Shown piece by piece: positions 22,380 through 35,499 of a stretch of DNA of 64,000 nucleotides. The translations under genes and the position numbers were made by a program. The stretch comes from Plantago ovata (lineage: Eukaryota > Streptophyta > Magnoliopsida > Lamiales > Plantaginaceae). A model generated the notes under the pieces. It ran no database searches. It was given only the letters and a program-made list of their open reading frames with translations, and had not been told where the DNA came from. The stretch's first letter is position 1, and each line of letters begins with the position of its first letter. The DNA is taken from the NCBI GenBank assembly GCA_028274465.1, contig CM051458.1:88432085-88496084 (forward strand). The letters run 5' to 3'.

Positions 22380-22868
22380 GTAAGTCTCGATTTTTCTCCC
22401 TTTCTTCCTCCCGTTTATCAGCTCACCAAGCTTATCTACCTTTTTATTCCTCTTTTCTCGCCTTAATTTTGCCTTTTCTCAGTAGGTTTGGTACTCTGTT
22501 CGTAAGCTAGGGTTTCGTAAAATTTTATGCGTAATTCGACTTGCTTTGTTCAATTTATCTTTCTTTTTTCATGCTAAACTTTGTGTTTCGGTCAATTTTG
22601 TTTATTTCGTGCTGATTTGTAGATCCTGCTATGGTGTTGAAATTATCTGCTATGAAATTACGGGGTGAATTTTGTTCGAACTTGAGCTTTCAGCATATTT
22701 ATATTTTGTTCGAATTTTGTTCCTGTCGATTGCATGTTTTTGGTTGAGAGGCAGAAACTATGTTTGGTAGTGTGTTGGGTTTGGTTTTAGATACTTAATC
22801 CTTCAAATCCTGCACATGAATAATTTATCTGTCTGAATCGTCTTTTCTTTATTTACTGTGGTTCACAG
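22380..22868 (+). other. 5'UTR intron of the DEK gene
   Basis: A donor TTC|GTAAGT at 22380 and an acceptor TTCACAG ending at 22868 bracket 489 bp of T-rich sequence. The leader then runs 41 nt to the start codon. Leader introns of this type are common in plant housekeeping genes and often enhance expression. Confidence 0.6.
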
Positions 22869-22908
22869 GAAACAGGTTGTTTTTTTAACTTATTCAGTCT
22901 GATCTGTC

Positions 22909-25900
22909 ATGGGTGAGGGAGATGTGGTTTCTGAGTCTGTTGCAAATGGGACTTCTGAGGTAGAGGCGAAGTTGGGGACTGTGATGGATAAGAAAGGAGA
23001 GCAGGAAGGTTCAGTAGTAGAAAAGGAAGAAGCTAAGAAAGATAATGATGTGGTAGTTGAGGTTGACCACATGGATGTGGATAAAGAAGAGGCTGGGGAG
23101 AAGAAGAATGCTGAAGATGCGGTTGAGGATGAGAAGCTGGCAGGGGAAAGTGGAAAGGATGAGAAGAAAGAAGATGATGCCAAGGAAGAAGAGAATGTGA
23201 AGCTGGTAGAAGGCGGTAAAGAAAATGCTAAGGAAGTAGTGGAAGAGAAGGTGGTAGAAGAAGGCGAAGAAAAAGATGCAAAGGAAGAAGAGGGTGTGAA
23301 GATGGTAGCAGAAGGCAAAGAAAAAGATGCAAAAGAAGCAGTGGAGGAGAAGGCTGCGGGAGAAGGTGAAGAAGTAGTGGAGGAGAAGGCTGCGGGAGAA
23401 GGTGAAAAAGAAGATGTGAAGCTAGTGGAGGAGAATGCTGTGGGAGAAGCTAAAAACGAAGATGCGAAAGAAGTAGTGGGGGAGAAGGCTGTGGGAGAAG
23501 GCGAAAAAGAAAATGCCGAGGAAGTATTGGAAGAGAAGGTGGCACCAGAAGACGACAAAGAAGATGCAAAGGAGGAAGAGGATGTGAAGATGGCAGAAGC
23601 TGAGGAAGTGGTTGAAGAGAAGGAGGCAGCAGAAGGCAAAAAAGAAGACACAAAGGAAAAAGAGGATGTTGAAGTAGCGGAAGGAAAGGTGGCAGCAGAA
23701 GGTGGAAAAGAAGATGCAAAGGAAGAAGAGGATGTGGAGATGGCAGAAGAAGGTGAGAAAAAAGACTCCAAGGATGCATTGGAGGAAAAGGTGGCAGCTG
23801 AAGGGGAAAAAGAAGATTCAAAGGAAGAGGAGGATGTTAAGATGGCAGAAGAAGGTGAAAAAGATCAAAAGTGTGAAGAGGAAGAGAAGGTAGCAGAAGA
23901 AGGTGAAAATGAGAAGGAAGAAAAGTTTGCAGGTAAAGTCAACAAAGATGAAGATGTAGAAATGGAAGCAGTCTCAGATGGTCAAGGTACCATAGAAGGA
24001 GGGGAAAAGAAAACTGAGAGTGGTATGGAGGGTGAAAATGAGACAAAGACAGAGAATGAATCTGAGGGTGTAACAGAAAAGGAAGAAAAATCACCAAAAG
24101 TACGGAAAGGCACAAAGCGTTCCAGAGGTGGAAAGAGTACTGCTCGAAAGAGTGATACTGATAAGAAGGAAGCTGCCCCCAAGAAAGAGAAGAAAGCAGA
24201 AACACCTACAGATAAGAAAGATAAGGAACCAAAAACACCCACACCCTCAACATTAGACCGTCCAGTTCGTGAACGGAAATCTGTGGAACGTCTGGTTGCC
24301 ATCATTGAGAAGGATTCTTCAAAGGATTTCTATATTGAAAAGGTGTGAATTGAGTCTTTTGTTATACCACTTTTTGGTATTCAATGTAAAAAAAATATTT
24401 TGTGAAATATTTTTGCTGGAAGATACTTGTATGACATTTTGATGTTTGGTTGCAGGGTCGTGGAACTGCACTTAAAGATATCCCAAATGGTATGCTCTAA
24501 CAAACTCCATCACCGGCATGACATTCAAGCTTGCTTTCCGTATTCCAATCTTTGTGTGCCTGTTTATATTTATGTTACTTGCTGCTGTATTCTGCAATGT
24601 TCATTCTCGTAAAACCATATGGTTGTAAATATAACATTTGTGGGTAATTGGGTTGGAACTTGGAAGACATTTGTGGGTAATGGGGTTAATTGGTGTTTGT
24701 TATTGATTGACCGTCATGACATTCATTAGTTTTTCAGCCTTGCAAAGATTTCTCTAGGATGTTTTATTTACTGCAAGTCTTACTAGCATTTTGCCCGTAA
24801 TTAATCTGACTTCCATGTACTTTTAGCATTTCAAAGCCCTTGCCAAAGCTTCCTTGTCCAGATTGAGTGAAATGATAAATGGATTATATTGGTATTGTGA
24901 CTAGCCTATACCTGTGGAAATTGGATAGCAGAATCTGACTTAAATGAGAATGGTGGGTTATCATGATTTTTTTATTATTCTTGATAGGTCTAAACCTGTC
25001 ATTGAAGTGTGAGTGTGGTAGCATGGACGTTATATGCCCCAGTTTCTTATATTTGAGTTTTTTAAATCAGATTTACAGAATCTATCCTTCACATTTTGTT
25101 TTTTTTGTTACCAAGATATTTTGAAGCTACAGGCATTCCATGTGTTTTCATAATGCACGTACGTTGAAACGACAGTCATGTTGCATGTTGACAAATGCAT
25201 GCATTTACGTGCTTTGTAGATTTATTATGCTGTAGTAAGTTTCTTCTTTCTAGAATACCCTAAAAAAAGAAAAAAAATTAAAAATTTCTAGGCTTGTGAA
25301 TGTAGATATTTTAATTATGATTACCAGCAAGTTCATGTATTGGGCCATGTAGTTAGGACACTCTGCAGTCTGATTTAATAATCATTATAACGTGTGTTCT
25401 TTTATAAAAAGTAAAGATCTGTGTATATTTTTATATTATGGGGTTTTGTTTGTCCAACTGTGTGATTCGGTGAATGAATTCTCTGTTTTGCTTTTAATGC
25501 TGGCCCACCTTTTCCATTTCAGTTGCATATAAGTTGTCGAGAAAGAAAACCGAGGAAACTTTGAAGGTGCTCCATACTATCCTTTTTGGAAGGAGAGGAA
25601 AGGTAGGTAACTCTTTAGAGTTCAAATGATAAGTATTCTTCTATGGGCTTGATATCAAATTAATGATGTTTATTCCATGCTGTGCAAGGTAATATAGAGG
25701 TGTGATTGTCTTCTGATTTTTTTGTTTGACCTATGTTCATGGGGCTTTTGCCCTTGTCACTTTTTCCTTTCTTTCTTGGCGCTCTAGATAATATATTATG
25801 CTTATTATTTTGGTACGTAGCTACAGAACATACCACTTTGTTCTGCTAGAAGTTACTGTGGGTTCTCAACTTCTTGTTGCATGTTAAATCATAAGTTTTA

Positions 25901-27168
25901 TCGAATAAGTTAGTGGATTCACAACCTTACTCTCATGTTTTGTTTTGACTTATGACTTTTAGATTCAGTCTATTTCGACTAGTGCCGGTCTTTAGAACTT
26001 GCTGCTTTAATTTTTAATTTTTTGTGATTTTGGATTCACATGTGCTCACACTTTCAATTATTCAGGCTGCTCAGGTAAAAAACAACATATCAAGATTTTC
26101 TGGATTCGTTTGGCATGATAATGAGGTAAGAATAAACTTTAAGTATCTTCTGAATTTAACGTTTTCTTTCTGAGTCTTTCTTGTGGTATTTAAACCTTGG
26201 AGCTGACCAAATGAACACCGGTTCAGGAGAAACAAATGATAAAAGTCAAAGAAAAGCTTGACAAGTTGGTGAAGGAAAAACTGATGGAGTTCTGCGATAT
26301 CTTGGATATACCTATTTCTAAAACTCACTCGAGGAAGGTTGGTTGATTTGTCCAGTTAACTTCCCATTGTTTCTCCGTCTGAACAATCTGGTTTTGAGAT
26401 ACAAGTGTTAGTTATGTGTGGGCTAATGGAATTTTTTGACCATTTATGTCCCTTTGCTTTCTCAAAGATTGAAATCTCTTGCCCATTTTCCTCTCTTCCA
26501 GGAAGATATCATAGCAAAGTTGGTTGAATTTTTGGTGGAACCTCATGCAACTACCTCTGAGTTAATAGCAGATAAAGAACAGGTTCTTCACTGAAATCTT
26601 TGTAGAGCCTTATCGCAACTTGTAAGGTTCTTTACAACCTGTCTGATAACATTAATGTCAATTGTTCAGCAGTCTAGTAAAGGCAAGAAGAGAAAACGGG
26701 CTGGTGGATCTACACCTGGGAGTAGCTCCACTCCACCAAAAGGCTCATCTAAGGTAACCTTCTATTGTGATTCCATCAGTTACTTGTTTAATAAAGTTAG
26801 AATTCTGATATTATTTTTGAAGAACTATAGGTACCTTCTATTGTGATATCATTTGTTACTTATTTGAAAATGTAAGAAATGTGATGTTAATTTTGGGGAA
26901 CTAAATAAGCAATTTAGGGGATAAAATTTTAGTTTGAAAACATGTTTTATCTTACTATAATAAGCGAAGTTACCAATTAGAGTTCATATCTTGTTAGGAA
27001 GTTGAATTTTAACTCTACTAGAGTTATCACGAAGTCTTGTGGGAGATTGTCTATCTTTGACTTGAAAGAACGGACCTATATTGGTAAAAAAAAGCATGAT
27101 ACCTCAAGTAAAACACTTTCGTTTTTAGCAAAATGTTTATTTTTTTAATATATATTTTTTAAGATCAC

Positions 27169-27202
<34 letters not shown>

Positions 27203-29734
27203 GTTGTTGTGAAAAGCACTTGTCGATAATATGTTCTCGATAATAACTCCCATGTTTGTCGGTCTCTTTTGGTCAATCTAATGGACCATCTACCAGGAGT
27301 TTGAGTTAGAGAGACGAGTAGTATTTGATTATAATAAGGGAAATTACCCATTAGAGTTCACACTTTTCGGTTGGTTCATCTCTTTGTAGATTGACTGTTT
27401 GCCTTTTTATTTCGTATTATGTATTATTACGGTTAACATAGTTCTCGCTACACCAAAAATCCTACCTTGGTATCCAAATATTCTCTGCTCTATGGCAATT
27501 TAATTCATGTTTATGCTCGATCCCATGGGGTTACCCAATGTTTACACCATTAGAGTTTAACCTGCACATGCACTATATTTCTTTTGTGTGTATGAAAATA
27601 TTCCTTTCGTATAGCTGAATTCTGATTCTCTAATGAGATGGCATACCGGATAACAAGTAGTATGTGCAATGGTCTCTTTCTGGAAGTCACATTTTTGACC
27701 CTATATTTTCCAATGGAGGAGCATTTATAGAAAAGATATAAATTAATGTACTTCTAACCACTCCACTTGTGCTATTCAAAGAAGTGGAAACCTCGAGCTA
27801 TATAGATATTATAAATAAAGGAAGTGATTACCAATCGACACACTTCGGCTGGTAGATAAGTTAGGTGTTTATTATTACATACCTGGTATTACCTGTGGTT
27901 TGAATTTTTGTTCTTAGCAATGGCTCAACGAGTCTTCAGCAGGTAGACCTAAGAGAGAAAATAAGCTATTTGAACTTTTTTTCTTAGTAATGAACCCCTC
28001 ATCGCACATTCAAATATTGATGTGTATAACAGAATGAAAACAAAGTAAGCTGATTAAGTAAATTTGTGCTCGATCTTCTGTCTTTCTATGATGAGGCATG
28101 TCTTTCCAACCTCTACATTTGAAGCCTCCATCTTTCAGTATTTATTAAAGTTTTCTTGAAACACATTGAATGAATTTATCTCTAAGTCTGAATTGGTCTA
28201 TGTTTCTTGTCACTGCAGAGTCGGAAGAAGACTCCGAGTACACCTAAAAAGGGTGGAGAGACAAAAAGTTCACTGTCGGAATCAGAAGCTGAATCCGAAG
28301 AAGATAAGCCAGAAAAGCATGCAGACAAAGATGTTAATGGCGTTGGAGAAAAATCAGATGATGAAATGTCGGAACAAGCTAAAAGTGAGGAGAAACCAAG
28401 TGATTCTGAACCAAAGTCTGATGATGATAAAGGAAAGAAGCAACAGAAAAAGTCTTCTGTGAAGAAGGTATCTGCTGCAAAAGAGAAATCCAAGGAAGTA
28501 AAAGTTTCTAAGACGGCCAGCCCTCCACCCAAAAAATCAGTTCCAAAATCACCGCCAAGTCAGTCGAGGAAGAAAGATGAGAAGGATTTGAAGAAATCTT
28601 CTGGTAAGAAGAAAGATGAATCAGCCAAGAAGTCTGCTCCAAAGAAGTCGGCACCGAAGGAGAGTATTGGTGAGAATGTACCAACTTGTCTTCTTGTCAA
28701 TTGCCCACTGATTAATTCTAAATGGACTCGTCTTTTTTCATAATTAGTTTTTTTAATCCGTCAAATTTTGGACCCTGTTGGAAACTTTTGGCTACAACTG
28801 ACCTTGTTGTAATACAGGAAAAACTGTTCTGAAAGTGAAAGAAAAGTCAAAGGAGGAGAAAGCAGTCCCAACTGATGAGCAAATAAAGGATGCAATTTCT
28901 GTAATCCTCAAGGAAGTCGACTTCAATACGGTTAGTCCGCAAAACTTTTGTGTTTGAAGACTAATGGTGGCATTAGTCTGGATTTGGATACATCTTTACA
29001 CATCTGTTGTGAGTTTGTGGAAGAGTGTTTCTGATGGAACATGATGATATACTCATTTGAGCAAATCAAGAATTTAATGAGTTCTGCGATAACTGATACC
29101 ATTTCATTCACATCCATAACCAAAATTCTCTGAGTTGTCTTGTAACCATGGTCCAGTCTCACCACAAATTTCATGTTCTGCATTTAAGATCCTTGTTAAC
29201 AGACTTGTACTTCAATTTTTTCAGGCTACTTTCACCGACATACTGAAGATACTTGGTAAGATCCTTTATCCTTTCTAGCTCTACATTTTTGTCATTCGTC
29301 TGTTTTGCCCCTTCCTGTAAGTTATGTATTTTGTAATTCATGTATTCAAAAGTTTCTATTTGAAAATTTGTGTTGCTGCATGCTATATAGGCTCATAATG
29401 ATGTGATAAATGGTTAAAGATAAGAGGGTTGGTCTTCTCCCATAATTTCTCTGACTTTTCCCTCGAACTTGCCAACTGTTTTCAAGATATTTTTATAGTT
29501 TTAAATGGCATAGAGCAGTTTACCGAATGCAAAAAATTCAATTCCTTGTCATTTACTATTGGTCTATGTTCTGTTTCAGTCAAGCAATTTGATACAGACC
29601 TGACACCAAGGAAAACATCAATAAAGACAATGATTCAGGATGAACTCACATTGCTAGCTGATGCGGAGGAAGATGATGAAGACGAGGATGAAGATGTTGC
29701 TGAAGATTCTGCCAAATCTGTCAAGGCCAAGTAG
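22909..29734 (+). CDS. DEK domain-containing chromatin protein (11 coding exons)
   Basis: Plant DEK proteins are nuclear, bind histones and DNA, and influence nucleosome occupancy. Coding exons by position: 22909-24342, 24456-24489, 25523-25602, 26066-26125, 26227-26337, 26502-26582, 26670-26753, 28219-28669, 28818-28930, 29225-29255, 29580-29734. All junctions are GT...AG and keep the frame, giving 877 residues. Residues 1 to about 380 are highly acidic, with degenerate repeats such as EGEKEDAKEEEDVKMAEE. Residues about 390-450 are Lys-rich and basic. PVRERKSVERLVAI starts the DEK core, which continues over exons 2-6 (KGRGTALKDIPN, LHTILFGRRGK, FSGFVWHDNEEKQ, KEKLMEFCDILDIPI) as the SAP-like fold. 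Exons 7-8 are a Lys/Ser-rich linker. Exons 9-11 make the C-terminal DEK domain (DEQIKDAI, VDFNTATFTDILK, DLTPRKTSIKTMIQ) with an acidic tail. Resemblance to Arabidopsis DEK2-4 is clear; I do not assign an orthologue. Confidence 0.93.
27169..27210 (+). repeat. (TTA)n microsatellite in DEK intron 7
   Basis: An uninterrupted run of about eleven ATT/TTA triplets is followed by three TTG triplets. It lies within the 1465-bp intron between exons 7 and 8. Confidence 0.9.
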
Positions 29735-30560
29735 AAGATTCTGACTTGAGGATTGTTGTACACTATGCCCTTCAGGTGTTCCATTGGCTGCTTGTTACTG
29801 TGTAGTTAACTATCCCAGTCCTAAGTTAAGCTAGCTGTAACTTATTATTAGCGTTGTACACAAATTGTAGATTTTGGTTGTCTTAACGGTTCGCTGACCC
29901 TCGTGTAGGAAATAACGGGCTGAGCTTCTTTAGGTACCATTGTTGATTGCAGGATTGATGTTATTCTCTGCTTTTGTTGTTACGGTTGATATACATTTTC
30001 ACTAGTAGTGGAAAAGAACCTCCAAATCCTGTAGCATTGTTGTGATTTTGTTGACCTATTCGTATTTTTTTTTTCTAAATCATCTTGTGCAATGAGTTCG
30101 CACATCGTGATGCCAAGCTTCAACGATCTCAAAATGATCCAATCTCTTTAGTCTTTACAGAGCGGGAGCATGTGTCTGAAATTTGATACAGATATACTCA
30201 ACCCGATTACAAAATTCCTGCCCACGAAGGTGGAGTTAACAATCGAAATGTCTCACTGATTCTTGTCAAACATAGTAATATTGTATTAAGATTTACTACC
30301 TCTTTCTTCAACTTCCGAAATAATTTTCGCCCCGGAAAGTTCTAATAATGAAGTGTACCGGCGCTACAATGTGTGTCCTTTGACGCCTTTCACCTTTGTA
30401 TTCGAAGTCGTTCGCCTGGGCTGGCCATCCTTTTAGTTGGGCCTCTTGGTACTCGAGTGTCTCAACAGTTGGTTTTAAATGATTGTCCGAATTGGACTTA
30501 TTTGGAATAGGTCCAAAGATAATATGAGATACTCATAGATTCTTGTGTATCTACTATCTA
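29735..30560. other. DEK 3' region and intergenic spacer
   Basis: Downstream of the stop the sequence is T-rich with TGTA motifs (for example ttgtacacta, gttgtacacaaattgtag to about 29875), fitting a 3' UTR and poly(A) region. Beyond about 30050 I see no gene. Confidence 0.4.
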
Positions 30561-30834
30561 CTCATCCGTCACAATCAAATTTTTACGTATTTATTTGTTT
30601 GACGTCCAAATTAATTATTTACATTTTTATTTTTGAAAAGTACCACACAACCAATTTATATTATTTTAAATGTGGAATCCACTTTTACACTTCTTTATTT
30701 CCATTCAAATCTCATACTCTTTTAATTCACTACCCCACATTTACATTCAATATTAATATAAGAATACCAAACAAAATCATTCATTAAAAATTGTGTAAAA
30801 AGAAAGCGTAAGGTTATGATCGGGATGGAGGGAG
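30561..30834. mobile_element. Stowaway-type MITE, 274 bp
   Basis: The left end is CTCATCCGTCACAATCAAAT; the right end in reverse is CTCCCTCCATCCCGATCATA. Both lead into TTACG-containing inverted sequence. TA flanks both ends (30559-30560 and 30835-30836). Confidence 0.75.
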
Positions 30835-32159
30835 TATATAATAAAGTAGATTGTGTATTGATAAGGTGGAATTAGTAATATTATATTTCTCCACACTTAT
30901 TAGGTATTGCTAGTATATTTCATATTTATCTTTCCCTTTACTTTGTACCGCTATAAATAGCTCATATACGTAGTACTTCACCACTTTGACTTGGGCAATG
31001 AATTATTATTGTCTATTGATATGTATAGATACATGTACTCTCTTCCAAGCCCTATAAAAGGTGTTTTCTCTGTCAAGAAGCTATCAATGTCAAATGGTGC
31101 CGCCCAGATTAACCCCGTCTGAAGGACTCAACAATTACCCTTACGATTCATACACCAGTAAAACAGTTTTCCTTTCTGTTTTAAAATTTCAAAATATGTT
31201 TAAATTTATTTGAAATGAAAAATAAACTAGCATACTATGTTCAAAGAAATTCCAAGATAACTCGGTTTGAAAATGCGAAGCACCTTAGTGATTTTGAAGG
31301 TTAGTGAAAAAGATATGAAAATAATGGAGAATTGATTTCTTTAAAAAAGAAAGGTATAATCTAGATGATGTATTATATAAAATATAGGGTCCATAACTTT
31401 TCAAGAACAAATAATGGCTCTACGGAAACAATCCTACTAGATTAACAATTACATTTTAGTTCAAAATCACATTTTTGTCTTGACCAACCAAAATCAAATT
31501 TTGCAAACAAACAAGTCCTTAAAAGAAAGAAAAAATACATGTCTAACAAAAATGAGTTTTTTATTTTAACTTTTTCTTTTTTTTTCTTCTTGTTCTTTAA
31601 AGTTCCATTTTATTGTATCCTTTCTTTAAACTTTTATTTTTGTATTTTGCCACTGATCGGAGCTCAGTGTGTGTGAGGTCCAGATTAAAAAAAATTGGAG
31701 AAATAAATCGGAGCTCTAGAATTATAAAATTGATTAAATTTACTAAAACGGCACCAACACTCTACCAGGACACACGGAAAAAATAAAAGCTTCTAAGGCC
31801 TATATTTTCTGAAAAGAAAAGAAGCTATTTTTATGTTAGTTACTCACTTACCATGTAAAATTTCGTGTTTATTACATTTTGTCTTACTAGGTCTCATTTT
31901 CTTACTAAACCCTCATTGGCAAATCCCAACTTACATATTCCTCAATTTCTTTCCTTCCCCTCACTACTTTGGAGTTTGGACTGAAATAAAAGATTTCTTG
32001 TCCCCTAATGGTCCCCCCATTCATTTTGTACACATACTCCATGCACTTTTAAACTTGTTATATCTAGTCCTATTAAGTCCAATAGAGACTGAAGGTAAAA
32101 ATGTCTGGGGCCAAATTGCAAACACAGAAAATTCATTTATTAGCTGTATACACCATCTT

Positions 32160-32285
32160 TCTTTATTTTTTTCTTTCTTCTTCTTTCTTCTCCTTCCATT
32201 CTTTGAATATTTTTTTCTTCTCCTTCCATTATCTTAAATTCTTTTTTTTCCTTCTCCTTCCATACTTCCATTCTTCTTCTTCCAT
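32160..32285 (+). repeat. Pyrimidine tract of TTCTTCTCCTTCCAT-type repeats
   Basis: About 125 bp almost free of purines, built from imperfect copies of ttcttctccttccat. It directly precedes the AGCTCC palindrome cluster. Apart from the features listed, 30840-32160 holds no recognisable gene. Confidence 0.7.
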
Positions 32286-32465
32286 AGAAGCTCCAGATCG
32301 GAGCTTCCACGAAGCTCCAAAGCTCCGATCTGGAGCTTCGTGGAAGCTCTGAAACCGAGCTTCCATGGAAGCTCGACTAGAGCTTCTAATACGAGCTTCC
32401 ATGGAAGCTCTTAATTCAAGCTTCCATGGAAGCTTATGTTGGAAGCTCGAAATCCAGCTTCCATT
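32286..32465. repeat. AGCTCC/GGAGCT palindrome cluster, locus 1
   Basis: Three 18-bp perfect palindromes occur in 80 bp: GAGCTTCCATGGAAGCTC at 32357-32374 and again at 32393-32410, and AAGCTTCCATGGAAGCTT at 32418-32435. Before them AGCTCCAGATCGGAGCTTC (32289-32307) and its inverse (about 32317-32336) form a larger inverted repeat. The stretch can fold into several alternative hairpins. A short open frame across it has no sensible protein pattern. Confidence 0.85.
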
Positions 32466-32564
32466 TTTCTCTTTTTTTTGTTAGAATATTTTTTTTTCAA
32501 TTTCTTTTTTTTTAATGGAATTGGAAATGATGTTTATGTTTTCAATTGAATTCTCAGAAACATG

Positions 32565-32730
32565 GAAACATAGAAACAGAAACATAGATTTTTCAATGTT
32601 TACTACATGGCATAATGTTTTATGTTTATGTGTATTTGTTTATGTTTCTAACATTACATTACATGTGTACATGTTTATGTTTCTATGTTTACATGTGTAT
32701 ATGTGTATATGTTTATGTGTGTATGAAGAC
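32565..32730 (+). repeat. Low-complexity ATGTTTATGTTTCTA-like tract
   Basis: Irregular repeats of tgtttatgt, acatgtgta and atgtttct. The short open frame through it is a by-product of the repeat. Confidence 0.6.
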
Positions 32731-33468
32731 ATAAATAAATCAACATGAGGGACAATATAGGACAAAATTACTTATCACAATATGGGGACCAATTTGCAAA
32801 TACGCACATGCGTACAAGATTCCAGCCAGCTGTACCGACACAACATTCCATGTGGTCCCAATATTGCAGCTAATTGAAATGAATTTCTACACTTTGAAAC
32901 ACAAAAATTGAGGCAGGGGTTGATGAAACATAAAGGGACATATTGGGGTGGAATGTAGCTCACCCGTAAAATTTCTGGTGAATAATTGTTAAATCAGTAC
33001 TAGTTTGGGTGTTTATATATAAAATTTAAAAGATGTATTTTTATGTAAGCTTGTTTTAAAATTTTTTAAATTAAAATTTTAAGGCATGTTTGGTAGCCAA
33101 AATTGAATTTTGATAGTGAACTTAAAAATGGATTAGAATTTATTTGTTGTGCCACTAGTTGTTGTCCAATTTTGACATTATCAATCTAATGGAGTTTAAA
33201 ATGATATGGGTACCACTAAAGACCCCTAAAATGTATTTTTCTCTTATATAAATTAGGATTAATCGAATAGTAGGGTGCATAATGTTTCTTTTTTAAACAT
33301 AATAAAAAGAAGCTTTTATTAAAAACAGTATAAGAAATGCTCCAAAACAACTTACAACTAAATATACGGAACAAAAACTCCGGATGGCAAAAGAAATGAT
33401 AGAGAATCGATTTCCATGGACTCTTGTTTTGACAAGCAGTTTCATTATAAATGTGTTTGAATCTCGAC

Positions 33469-33588
33469 GCAAGGATAAAATATGATAAAATAAACTGTAT
33501 GATTATTTGGAGTTATAAGAAGAAAAAAGCAAGGATAAAATATGATAAGATATACTGTATGATTATTTGGAGTTATAAGAAGGAAAAA
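33469..33588 (+). repeat. 60-bp tandem duplication
   Basis: A unit starting gcaaggataaaatatgat occurs at 33469 and 33529 with a few differences. Confidence 0.8.
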
Positions 33589-34152
33589 GATTAGTGTAGA
33601 AGTAAGAGTATAGTAATTACATTTGTGTGAGAGTGATTGAAGTAGCGGTATCAAATTTATATTTATGATAGGTGCTAATAGTAGTAATTAATAGGGAGGT
33701 TAATACTAGTAAATTCGGGTTTAATGGATACGAATTCGTGAAAGCAATTTATTTTCTGAGTGTATGTTTACTTTTTTTCTGGATAATATTAAGTCCAACT
33801 TCCACCATGGTCGGTACTAGATTAGTATTATTTATTATTATTATTATCAATAAAAAGAAATTGTGAGTCGATCGATCAAGTGTGGATTAGTGGAGCACTC
33901 AATCAATCAACGTTAAATTTTTCATTATAAGCGAAAGAGATGTTTATAGACTTGTCATCAAGTCTCTCACCTATGTGTCTAAGACAGATATTTCCCAGAA
34001 AATGACTTATTTCTATTTAAATCTTTGAGTTTATAAACATTACTGTGTACAAGTTTTAAACCCAACATCACGTTCATAATGTTCATTTCTCGTCCCATGC
34101 AAGTATGCAACCGCTTTTGTTAATATTTTCAGTTCCATTATACTTATTTATT

Positions 34153-34455
34153 ATTTATCAGGTTTAGGAGGTTCTAAAGGTTCAGGAGAGATTACGTGTT
34201 TCAGGTTTAGGAAGTTCTAAAGGTTCAGGAGGTTGTGAAGGCGCAGGTTCCGTGTTTCAGGTTTAGGAAGTTCTAAAGGTTAAGGAGGTTGGTTTCAAGA
34301 GGTTTAGGTTAAGGAGGTCCTGTTTGTTGTTGGTTTAGGCGTTGGATGTAACAGCCGGTGTGGGTGTTGCTCTCGTCTTTGAAATCGTTCCGAGCATTTC
34401 TTATGCACGTTTTGTTTTAATTAATAATAAAAAGTTTAGCCGTTTCAAAAAAAAA
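34153..34455 (+). mobile_element. 5'-truncated LINE 3' end with internal tandem repeats
   Basis: The 303-bp insert ends in a run of A after gtttagccgtttc. It is flanked by the 14-bp direct repeat TATACTTATTTATT (34139-34152 and 34456-34469). Its first half is two to three repeats of a caggtttaggaagttctaaa unit (about 60 bp). The second half (tgtaacagccggtg to the A tail) has the look of a plant LINE 3' UTR. Confidence 0.8.
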
Positions 34456-35499
34456 TATACTTATTTATTTTTTATTGAGTACTGAAATAAGATTCTGAAA
34501 AAATTCGAATGGAAAAGGACACTCACCAAGTTCAATCATTAGAATATTTCTGAACAATTAGGCTAGTGTAGAGAACTGGTTGGTTTATGTTCGGTACATG
34601 ATACTGATCGCGCGAGTTATTACGTCATTATAGTCTCTCTTTCTGTACCCTAACTTATGGTATACTACTTGACTAGAGTAATGCTATTTGGTAAATACAA
34701 ATACATCATCAATACTGAAATTGATAAATCAAACTCCCATTATGTAAATTATCAAATTTTATACATATTACATTTTAGCCCATCTCAATTCATCCTTCAT
34801 TATATATGTTTTTAATTTTGCAACCTTTATCGGGTATATACTAGAAGAAGACAATTATAATAATTGACTAAAACGGAAGGAATATAAAGCTAGGCGTTAT
34901 GTCTCGAACTATTTCAAATTATGTACGTGTTATGTTGGGTGAATTGGTCTAGCTGGTGAATTTCTTCCTGAATCTTGCACATTTCATGCAAGTTCCACTG
35001 AAGTCTGAAAAACCAGTGGAGTAGTTACAAGCGAAAATCACAAGCATTTATCTTTCCTAGTTCCTACTTACACCTTCATAACTTAACACATTAAAAGATT
35101 ATATATGTAAATTGTACTACAATTATACAAAATCAAGAATTTTCTTCCATATTACGTGATGTTAGTGAAAATAATCAAAATATATATACTCTAGATACCA
35201 AAGAGATTCAGAGAACACCAAACCGCAAGACCGCAGGTCGCAAGGAGACTACCAAAAACAAAAACACCCATTTGTCACTTTCCACACCGACCCATTTACA
35301 TACACTCAAGAGTCTCAGACCATACAAATTTCACCCAATTTATTTCTATAGGTACAAAATATTACTCATTTCTAAATATATTTTTTATTACCATAAAACT
35401 TGGAAAACATTTTTTTTTTTTTTTTTATAACATGAAGTACAACTTTGTAATCCCACTTATGCATAGAGTGGTTTGGTGGCAAGGATTAAAAAAAAAAAA

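Noticed and set aside
22890-23771. Long minus-strand open frame (293 codons, Ser/Phe/Ala-rich) opposite the DEK first exon
   Set aside because: It is the mirror of GAA/GAG-rich acidic codons, has no domain, and the sense strand carries a clear conserved gene.
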